From positions 3,658,001-3,722,000 of the forward strand of contig CAUWAG010000004.1 in the NCBI GenBank assembly GCA_963556695.1: a stretch of 64,000 bases of DNA. The letters are read 5' to 3'. The stretch is from Anthostomella pinea (lineage: Eukaryota; Ascomycota; Sordariomycetes; Xylariales; Xylariaceae). The notes under the pieces are model-generated. The model did not search any database and was not told the DNA's origin. It worked only from the letters and a program-made list of their open reading frames with translations. How positions within the stretch are numbered: position 1 is the stretch's first letter; every line of letters begins with the position of its first letter. A program made the translations under genes and the position numbers. Positions 10,868 through 18,418 of this stretch are shown here, piece after piece.

Positions 10868-11292
10868 GATAGCTTCCGATGAAGCATAACTTCACGTTCC
10901 CTCGAGCGCCCTTCAGATTGCTGGTGCGCTATCAAAGTAGCGCTTGAGAATGCCTGCTGCGGTTTAGAGATGGAATAGTCGCAGGTTGCACTGAAGATGT
11001 GTTTTTGAGATATCGTTTTGAGTATATGCGCGTCCTGTCAAACAGAGCGTGGGGGCTTTTAGATGGGTGAAAACGTATATTCTGGTGTAATCCGTGTTCT
11101 TGTTGTATCTGTGCGAAAATCCTTCTGTGGGCTAAGTGGCCCAAAAATGCCTTATTGGCCTTGTTGGTGCACTGCCACCTCCCTGAACGCCACGGTGGCT
11201 TGCGCGCCATTCAACACGTCCTTCACAACAGATTGCCAAAGTCAGGACAGATATCTAATAAACTATTAGACAAGGGGGAAAAAACCAATATC
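10868..11292. other. Unassigned sequence upstream of the second LINE insertion
   Basis: A plus-strand frame runs from about 11071 into the LINE at 11307, but it lies outside the target-site duplication and so belongs to the host site or to older inserted DNA, not to this LINE copy. I see no family motif in it. Confidence 0.4.
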
Positions 11293-11306
11293 ATTCCCAA
11301 GAGTCC
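11293..11306. repeat. Target-site duplication, left copy (partner 11717-11730)
   Basis: attcccaagagtcc occurs immediately before the LINE coding remnant and again immediately after its A-rich tail, with mismatches just outside. Confidence 0.85.
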
Positions 11307-11716
11307 CGAACGCTTTGGGCATACAGACTCGAACAACCACTGCAGCTGTGGTGAAAAGAAAACACCACAACATATTTTCTTTTGTAAGAGGCTAGGAAAA
11401 AATCGGTTGTTGCCTAGGTACTCGCCTAGGACAGCCTGTTTACAATACTTAGGGGAGAGGAGCACAGAATGGGCAAAATTCGTGGAGAAGAGCAAGTTCT
11501 TTTCAACAATCTGTCTCCGATAGATAGCTGTTCTTGAAGGACCAGATGGATGACCCCAAGGTCATACCGCCGCAACAACGGGGATGGGCCCGTGAGCGGG
11601 ACTGACTGTACTTATTTTCTTGAGACCTCCATAACCCTGCGATGCAGAGGCTCTGGGAGGCGTGGTCTGCACTACTGAGGAGCTACCCCCCACGTTAAAT
11701 ACAAAACAAACAAACA
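11307..11716 (+). mobile_element. 5'-truncated Tad-like LINE: C-terminal end of ORF2 (RNase H side) plus 3'-UTR
   Basis: The coding part runs from 11308 to a TAG at 11521-11523. It reads ERFGHTDSNNHCSCGEKK followed by TPQHIFFCKR and later WAKFVEKSKFF. This is the typical C-terminal tail after the RNase H domain of fungal Tad1-like LINEs, with the CxC...HxxxC zinc-type motif. About 190 bases of 3' untranslated DNA end in an A-rich tail (aaatacaaaacaaac). A perfect 14-base direct repeat, attcccaagagtcc, flanks it at 11293-11306 and 11717-11730. No reverse transcriptase is present here, so this copy is dead on arrival. Confidence 0.87.
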
Positions 11717-11806
11717 ATTCCCAAGAGTCCAGCTTCAAATCCATCGCTTGACCACTGCAGCAGGCAACTCACTCCACCGTGATCAAACAGCATTAACTCT
11801 AGCCTC

Positions 11807-12570
11807 TCAGCACGCAGTCCCATCGGTGTTGCCACACGCATTGCTGTCACCGCAACCCGAGCCACATCCATAGTTGATCGACTCAGTCGGCGTAGTCACA
11901 GTCCAATCGGCCATGCACTGCGTCTCGTCGCCGTTCCCCCAGTCGCAGCGCTGTCGCCTGTAGCCCTTCTGGACCAGGACCTGCTGCTGGGTCCAGACGG
12001 TGTGGCAAGCCTGATCAGTCCAGGAGCAGGCCGTCACGTCGGTGGCAGTGAAACTGGCAGCATGTCAACACTTCGCCCTGAAGTCCGAGACAGTGGAGGA
12101 AAGCAAGATTTCTTGTATACATACCACTTTGAATCCTCCGTAGTAAGCGTCACACTAACGCCCAGACTGAACCCCTCGATATCGGCCCCGACCGAGGCGC
12201 TGATCGCGGTAGACTTGCTCTGGCACGTCTGGGACGCGCTCAGCTTCTGCGCCAAGCATGGGCTCGAGTCCGAGCAGTAGATGTCGCCCGAGGCCTTGGT
12301 CCAGGGGTCGAGGGCCACGTCCGCGGACGTGATGAAGTAGTCGTACCAGCACTTGCGGATCGCGGGGAACTTGTAGGGGTGCGTGACGCTGTCCGAGGTC
12401 ACGTACGTGCCGGAGCCTTCGGTGTAGGTGCCGCTGTAGGTCGTGGAGGTGTCGTCGCAGTTGGTGATACCGTCGCGGGGGAGGATGTGGGAGGGGGTTG
12501 AGTCGATGGCAGGGGCGCCTTGGATGGCCGTGGCCAGGAGGGTGAACATGGCGATGGTGCTGTGGAACAT
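11807..12570 (-). CDS. Secreted cysteine-rich protein of unknown function (candidate effector or secreted antagonist)
   Basis: Two exons on the minus strand, 12570-12125 and 12053-11807, with a 71-base intron (GTATGT...CTGCCAG); 230 residues. Residues 1-18 or so are a signal peptide (MFHSTIAMFTLLATAIQG). A short region ending in LPRD at about 30-33 may be a cleaved propeptide. The mature part is rich in Cys, Thr and Ser. It contains a stretch with alternating polar and small residues (STAISASVGADIEGFSLGVS, about 120-140). After the splice, SKCFTATDVTACSW joins both exons, and the tail is Cys/Gly-rich (YGCGSGCGDSNACGN). I do not recognise a Pfam family. Length, secretion and Cys content are compatible with a small effector-like protein, but that is inference only. 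Confidence 0.8.
12054..12124 (-). other. Intron of the secreted Cys-rich gene
   Basis: 5' GTATGTATAC and 3' CTGCCAG with a GTTGACAT branch-like site. Removing it joins a phase-2 codon to give SKCFTA and keeps the Cys-rich frame open to its stop. Confidence 0.8.
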
Positions 12571-13727
12571 GGTTGCTTGGTATCGTTGGGACTGGTGGTG
12601 AAGATGCTGGGAGGACCGGATGTTGAGACTGGATGATAATTGTGTTCTCTCTTGTACTTATGGCAGACGAGCAAGAGGACCTTTTATAATAACTCGGAAT
12701 GGACGCGTTACCGCTGCAGTTGACCAGCGCCTTGTTACGATAAACCCATCTCCACCGCCCTCCCTTCAGCTCCATCCTCTACCTGCGTAATCGAGCGCCG
12801 GTATAGGCAAATCAGCCTGGCTACAAGGATGTGGCATCAGCGAGGGAACGGTAAGGCATACTGGCTTCGTGTCCACGATGCAGATGAGTTGGGCTGTATC
12901 TCAGTTCCAGCATCACCCTTGCCTTGCCTATGATCCTTTAGCCTCAAGCTGAAAATAAAAAAGGCCCCGGTTGGCTAATAGGTCTTAGTTCAAGGCTTGC
13001 AAGTTTCAGCTCCCCACTTAAGGTGCATCTCGGCCTTATCATAGCCCCCCTTCTAGCTGCATGCAAGCAATATATTTCGAGATCGCCAGGGCCGCTGAGT
13101 CCTGACGCCGTCGCATACCTATAATTAGCCCGCGGTATCGGAGGAGCTTCTCTCGACCTGCCGTAATGGAGTGATGAAGATGTCTCCAAATAGGCCATTC
13201 AATGCCTTCTCCCGGTCACCTTGTGCAAATTTTGACATGGATGACGTTCCGATGGCTGTGGAAGAAGTGCAGCCGACCAAACCAACAACGGCTGTTAGCA
13301 AGCCAGACTTGTAGTTCGTACGCTCTTCTCCAGGGCTTCGGCCGTTGGATGAGAGGAGCCAAGCAAAATTGAATATTAGCTGAGAGTCTACCCAATGTTG
13401 CTGGCTGGAAACGGATAAGTAGTCTTTAGGTAATGGCACCAACAGCGTCATTGTGTTTTCTTTCTCGACCCAAAACAATACTTCAGTTGGGAATCAAACC
13501 AATGAATCTGAGCGTCTTCAAAGATCTCCACTAAATCCAACGAGATGGCTCCCAGGTGCCCAATGGGGTATGTTGAGGACCGCAGCCTTATTTCTTGACA
13601 CTTGCCACTCGCTGACTTGTGAGTAAGTTACCTCAAACACCGGAGGTGAAGCCATAAGCCCGCTATCCAACAAATGCAAAGTACTCTACGCGCCTCAATC
13701 CAGTCGCGAAAGCCATTTTCGTCAAAC
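12571..13727. other. Intergenic region, no supported gene
   Basis: It contains the promoter of the minus-strand secreted protein; a TTTTATAATAACT stretch near 12680-12692 could be its TATA region. A minus-strand 117-codon frame at 13125-13478 has no recognised motif and is not annotated as a gene. Confidence 0.45.
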
Positions 13728-13990
13728 ATGGCAGCCGACGACATCTATCTTAGCGGTTCCTGACTGCCCAGAACATACCGAACCAATGCTCATTTGAAGT
13801 TGCCTCGAGGCAGATGGAGAACGGCTTAAGAAGACACAGTGGATGTGGTACATCTTCCCACCGCCTTAGTTCTCCACTTGTCCTCTGGGCATGTTGTTCA
13901 CGATCGGAACTCTTGCCGAAGCAAAGGCATACCTTAAGCATCCGGCCCTAGGGCCAAGGTTGGTGAATATCACGAAGGCAGCAATGGATT

Positions 13991-14002
13991 ACAAGGCACA
14001 GA
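13991..14002. repeat. SINE target-site duplication, left copy (partner 14525-14536)
   Basis: acaaggcacaga is repeated perfectly immediately after the A-rich tail of the SINE; flanking bases differ on both sides. Confidence 0.88.
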
Positions 14003-14524
14003 GTGGGCCGTATGGCGCAATGGTCAAATGTGCTTGGTTGTGTTCTCGTTTGTGCGGTGGGCAACGAGAACAAGTGGGTTCGAATCCTGCTACGGCCCCC
14101 TTCTGACCCGGCTTGTGCGAGTCGATAACCAGCACACGACAGTGGAGAGGCCCCATTATCGCGAAGCCCGATAGCCAAGCAGCTTGTCTCCACAATACCC
14201 ACTCCTGCGAGGGTTTTCCCCTTGTGATTTCCCTCGCCAGCAGATAACAAACACCTATTTCATCCACCAATGCGACATATATCGAACGGCTACTGGGTCG
14301 CTTTGTCACTGGACAGGAGGTTTTTCTGACAGAATCGTGCTTAGGTATTGACTAAAAACCATCTGGACACTCCAGGTTGGTACCGCTACAGCGAGGATGG
14401 GCTCGTGCGCGGATCTGAATGTATCTAGACTGACACCTCTACAACCTTGCGATGCAATGGCTCTGGGAGGCGTGGTTTGCCCTGTTGAGGGACTGCACCC
14501 ACGATAAATAAATAAAATCAATCA
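14003..14524 (+). mobile_element. tRNA-derived SINE with LINE-like 3' tail
   Basis: 522 bases bounded by a perfect 12-base direct repeat acaaggcacaga (13991-14002 and 14525-14536). The head (14005-14098) is tRNA-like: a perfect 7-bp acceptor pair GGGCCGT / ACGGCCC, an A-box TGGCGCAATGG and a B-box GGTTCGAATCC, so it carries an internal RNA polymerase III promoter. The middle body (about 14099-14370) is unrelated to anything else in the window. The tail (about 14371-14524) resembles the 3' end of the LINE copies at 10530 and 11307, sharing ggatgggc, ttgcgatgca-like and ggctctgggaggcgtggt blocks. It ends in an A-rich tail (aaataaataaaatcaat). This architecture is that of SINEs moved by a partner LINE through a shared 3' end. 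Confidence 0.88.
14005..14098 (+). ncRNA. tRNA-like head of the SINE (pol III promoter), not a functional tRNA
   Basis: Acceptor stem 7/7 paired, A-box and B-box intact. The middle does not form a normal anticodon arm: it holds a 9-bp perfect hairpin (gttctcgtt at 14042-14050 with aacgagaac at 14063-14071, loop of 12). The T-stem has two G-T pairs (GTGGG with CCTGC). No anticodon can be assigned. Confidence 0.7.
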
Positions 14525-14647
14525 ACAAGGCACAGATTGTCAGAAAGCGTGCCAGGAACAAAGGAAACTTGTGTGTATATATACAAGGCTTCCACGCCTG
14601 ATCAGTACTATAGCTCTCTGCAAAACAGCAAGTCTTTTGACCGCTTT

Positions 14648-14861
14648 TGTCACGGCGAGCGTACTGAGGAGCTGGGACATGGCCGGCAGCAAGCAGCTAT
14701 TACTCTATTGACGAGAATATCTAGACTAGAGAGGAAAGGAAGAGAGAGAGAGAGATAGGTACAGTGGGAGGTTGCCCCTTTAAGGGGATCCTCTGGTCAG
14801 ATCCTTCCCCTATTGGGAAGTATCCGCTTGTCATGTGGGAAGGTCTGTGCAGGCCGTCACA
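14648..14861 (-). mobile_element. Short solo LTR (TGTGACGG...CGTGACA group), 214 bp
   Basis: Read on the minus strand it starts TGTGACGGCC and ends GCCGTGACA. A 5-base duplication gcttt flanks it (14643-14647 and 14862-14866). It carries a GA-rich run (about 14728-14757). It marks the right edge of the GC-balanced DNA. No internal retrotransposon region is attached. Confidence 0.75.
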
Positions 14862-14992
14862 GCTTTTATAGCTAGCTTTTAACAATTAATTTTGCTTCCA
14901 ACTAAACAACTTTACGATTATCGCTTTAATACGGCTTTAATAATTATTTAACGATTATAAAATTTAACTTAAACTTTTAAACATTTGCATTT

Positions 14993-15149
14993 TGTGACGG
15001 AACGCTCACCATAACCACCATGCCACGGCTGTTCCTCCCAAAAGGATGTCGAATATCAAGCGTGGCAGCTTGACATTCAATAGTGGTACATGTACTCATG
15101 TCCGGGCTCCAGCACTCACCACATGGGCTACCTGTACCAGACCATGACA
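14993..15149 (+). mobile_element. Short solo LTR, 157 bp
   Basis: Begins TGTGACGGAACG and ends CCATGACA; flanked by the 5-base duplication cattt (14988-14992 and 15150-15154). Balanced composition inside AT-rich flanks. It shares the first eight bases with the LTRs at 16514 and 14648. Confidence 0.75.
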
Positions 15150-15154
15150 CATTT

Positions 15155-16508
15155 TTCTTTAAGGTGTTATTATACTAGCCCTTTTTATACCTTTCAAAAC
15201 CCTGTTCTTACTTTTAGTTGTAAAGAGTTTTATTTATATAAAACAGTTATTTAAATTTTAGTTTAAAATAAAATAATACGCTTTTTATTTTACTTTTATG
15301 AACTTTAAACCCCTTTAAAAAAACGCCGATATTAAAACAACTTACACATATAATATTAGCGTGAGATTTAATATAAAAGGAAAATTCTAAGCTTTTCACG
15401 TTTTTGAACACTAAGGCTACCGGTATATATTATAAGAGGCCCTCGTTTTAAAGACATAGTTATATAAACGGTAAGAGCGGTAATTTATTTAAAGCAACTA
15501 CTTTACTACTGAATATTAATATAAAGTAGCTATATAAGCCCGTAGATTTAATAAATATTATAAGGTTAAAACTTGATTTTATTACAATATACTAATAAGT
15601 ATGTTTATTTATAAAACATTAAGAAATATAACATTACTTCAATTTTCAATTAAAGAGGTTTTCTATAATAAAAGCTAACATTTTAATAGATTTTAAATAG
15701 CCGTTTTAATATATTAATATATGTATAAAACATTTCATAAATATATTTATTTATTTATTTATTCCAAAAAACAAACTGTATCGCTTAACATGAAATTATA
15801 AGTATAACGTAATATAAAAAACTTAACAAATAAACTACTATATATATATTAAAACTTAAAGAGATAAATATAATATATATATGTATACGTTTAATGCGGG
15901 TTTTAAGCGTTACATTTTAACTTACTACTAGTATTATAAAAGCGGTATACTATTGAAACTCTTATTAATTAAATATCATTATTTTATAAGGTATTTAAAA
16001 TAATTTGATCTTTAAACTTTAAACTTCATGAGGAAATTATATATTACAAGATTAAATATCATTTCAAACATTTATTTCCTTTCAAAATAAACATCTCCGC
16101 TTTTAATATATATATTTAGTACTATGGTTTAAGTGTTATATAAGTGTAATATTAACTAATAAGTAGTAAGATGTAGTTAATAATGTACTTGAAGGAATAA
16201 AAAGATAAAATTTAAGGAAAACAATAGCTTATAACATTTAATAAAACAGGTTTATAAATTAAAGTAGAAAAACAAACTAATCTTTTGGATATATCTTATA
16301 TTTAATATTGAATTTATTTCTTAACTTATAAATAAACTACCTAATAAAATATATTTACTTAATTTAAACATCGAATCTTTAAACATTATTATACATGAAA
16401 TAATTTTATAACGTTTAAAGGATTTCTATTTTCATTATGTATTAAAATATATTATTAGAGTAAATATTCAAACTTGAAGCTAAATTCTTAACTTATAAAA
16501 ATTTACGT
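15155..16508. other. AT-rich, nothing recognised
   Basis: TA-rich DNA without open frames or clear repeats other than short (TTTA)n and (TA)n runs. Confidence 0.6.
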
Positions 16509-16513
16509 TTACG

Positions 16514-16706
16514 TGTGACGGTCCACCCACCTGGTCTCTGGTCAGGTGACCCACCAGGTCACGTGTAGATTGGATAAGGAAGGAACGGGACCACCACTTA
16601 AGGTGTGTGCTGCGCACACCACCTTGCTGGCTTCCTTTTCCTTCCTCACCTTTTTATTTTCGTAATCAATCCCAGATTGCAACACACCGCCGCAGGCATC
16701 GTGACA
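16514..16706 (+). mobile_element. Solo LTR, family B short form, 193 bp
   Basis: Starts TGTGACGGTCC, ends GCATCGTGACA, flanked by the perfect 5-base duplication ttacg (16509-16513 and 16707-16711). Both ends match the 454-base element at 62650-63103 in opposite orientation (shared caggtcacgtgtagatt and tgccgcaggcatcgtgaca-like blocks), but about 260 internal bases are absent here. Confidence 0.82.
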
Positions 16707-17138
16707 TTACGTTGCCTTTTTATCATTATTATATTAATCTATTTTAATTTTATTAACACGTTCGAAAGGGCGGAGAAACTTTTTAAAAAAGGAAAATTTC
16801 TAAAAGTACGAGACATTTTTAAACAAAGCAGAAAATATCGTCTTTTAAATAAAGGTGTAATTTAAAGGTAAGTTTAAGAATTATAAAGTGTTATATAAAA
16901 CTTTAGGATTTATATATAAAACATCATTAAGTTTAGAAAATCTTAAATTCAAAGACAATGGTCCGTTTATTATAATAACTATAATATAAATAGATATTAT
17001 AATATTGATAATTAACCGTTAAAGGTCAAAATACTAACGTATATATTATTGTACACATATTTGAATATGAGGCTTAATGTTCGATATTTTTGAAATAAAG
17101 GTTTTAAATCATAGCCTAATAGTTATAAGTAATAAAAT

Positions 17139-17344
17139 TGTTATAGATCCATGCGATTCCAGCCTGCAAACCATCCATACCAGGGCCCACATGTATGATT
17201 AGATAAAAGATTACATACTGGGTTGCGAGGTCACTTAACCAGACCTTCAGGTCCAGCTAGACCTCCCAATCCAACCATCAGCAACATCGTGACCTTGACC
17301 CAATACTCGAGTATCATGATTGATCGTTCAAGCCTGTTCCAACA
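17139..17344 (-). mobile_element. LTR-like island, family C, 206 bp
   Basis: On the minus strand it begins TGTTGGAACAGGC and ends ATCTATAACA. The first half is nearly identical to the element starting at 63903 in the other orientation (shared ggcttgaacgatcaatc and gttgctgatggttggattgg). No matching 5-base duplication was found at these borders, so the exact ends are uncertain. Confidence 0.6.
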
Positions 17345-17688
17345 GTTTAGTTATAACTATATAAGCGAGTGCGAAATGTTTAGAATATTATTTTCCTTAT
17401 AAATTAACGCCCGAGAATATTTTCGAATATAAATTATAACCGTATATTGTCTCGTTAATATTAAACCTTACTTCAGAGAAACGAGCTATTTCGAATACGA
17501 AAGATTATTGTTTCATTATAATGGAATAAAAAGCTATGTTAAAAATATGATTTCGACCAAATATAATACGTAGGTTATTTTAAAAAAAAATTAAAATTAT
17601 AAATTTCTTTATGTTATTAAGTTGAAAAAAAAAAAAGGGTTTCGATTTTATTATTAATAATCTAGTAGACGAGTTAAACGAGGGTTTA
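17345..17688. other. AT-rich, nothing recognised
   Basis: TA-rich with a 12-base A run near 17626; no open frame of interest. Confidence 0.5.
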
Positions 17689-18418
17689 CTGCTGTTGACA
17701 CTCGAGGTGTCCAGCCTTACATCACTTTTACACACACATACATACAGTTTTAAGCTGGTGCCAGACAACTAGAAAGTACGTTTTTCGACGACGGCACTTC
17801 TTGACCACCCCTTAACCACCGTTATATATATCATTACGTATGTTTTTAAATACTAGTTACTTAAAGCTATTAAAAGATATACAAAATAACATACATAACG
17901 GTGGTTTAAAAGCGTTGACGTATAATTGCGTAGTTAACGCAGATTTAATACGACGATAAAAGTACGGCATTCGAAGTTGTTATTACTATTAAAACGTCGT
18001 ATATACCGATATATATATATATTAATAGCCTTAAGCCGTACTTATTAATATATAGTTAGATTGATATTTACGACATTAATTTAAAAGCGTAATGGTATTT
18101 TTATCGTTACTATCGTTAACTTAACATTTAAAGCATATAAAGGTTAAATAAACCTCGGCATGTTTTAATAACTACAATAAAATACGCTTTATAACTAGTA
18201 CGCTTTTAAACTACCGTCGTATATATCATTTTATATGTTCTTAAATAGCTAGCAAATCAAGGCTATCTAAAAACATACGGAATGATATATATAACGTTGG
18301 TTTAAGAGCGTAGGCGTCGTAAAAGGTACTTTTATCGTGTTTAGCACTAGCTTAGAATTGTGTGTGTATATGTGTAAAAAAGTGATATAAGGCTGGACAC
18401 CTCGAATGTTAACAGCAG
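17689..18418. mobile_element. Foldback-like element with long terminal inverted repeats, about 730 bp
   Basis: The left end ctgctgttgacactcgaggt... and the right end (as reverse complement ctgctgttaacattcgaggt...) align through cgaggtgtccagcctta, atcactttt and acacacac, and the similarity continues at lower level for about 200 bases on each side. Each arm also contains a smaller inverted pair around tatatatcattacgtatg and catacataacggtgg. The centre (about 17940-18180) has no coding frame. Differences between the arms are mostly C/T or G/A, as RIP gives. The target duplication is not resolved (TA on the left, AA on the right). Probably a non-autonomous DNA transposon. Confidence 0.6.

Larger units (their letters stand above)
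13728..14647 (+). pseudogene. Decayed DUF1810-family gene, interrupted by a SINE and ending at a solo LTR
   Basis: From the ATG at 13728 the pieces of a DUF1810 protein (Pfam PF08837, function unknown, about 140-150 residues) can be followed with shifts between frames. The order is MAADDIYLS, then RFLTAQNIPNQCSFEVA, then KKTQWMWYIFPP, then GTLAEAKAYLKHPALGPRL. The WMWYIFP and LAEAxAYLxHPxLGPRL blocks are diagnostic. Breaks seen: a frameshift near 13751, another near 13826-13832, an in-frame TAG at 13867-13869 where the family usually has Gln, and the SINE at 14003-14524. After the SINE a KSFDRF stretch (about 14625-14647) may be its end, where the solo LTR enters. A dead gene with at least five lesions. 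Confidence 0.72.

Noticed and set aside
13125..13478. 117-codon minus-strand frame
   Set aside because: Reasonable length but no recognised family, signal peptide or intron. Left unannotated.
14005..14098. A functional tRNA gene
   Set aside because: The acceptor stem and boxes are good, but no anticodon arm can be drawn. The sequence is also the head of an element with a LINE-like tail and a target-site duplication.
13891..14309. Open frames on both strands spanning the SINE
   Set aside because: The plus frame runs from the DUF1810 relic into the SINE, and the minus frames are the reverse of the tRNA head and body. None has independent coding support.
16605..16865. 86-codon plus-strand frame
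   Set aside because: It starts inside the solo LTR and runs into AT-rich DNA; no motif.
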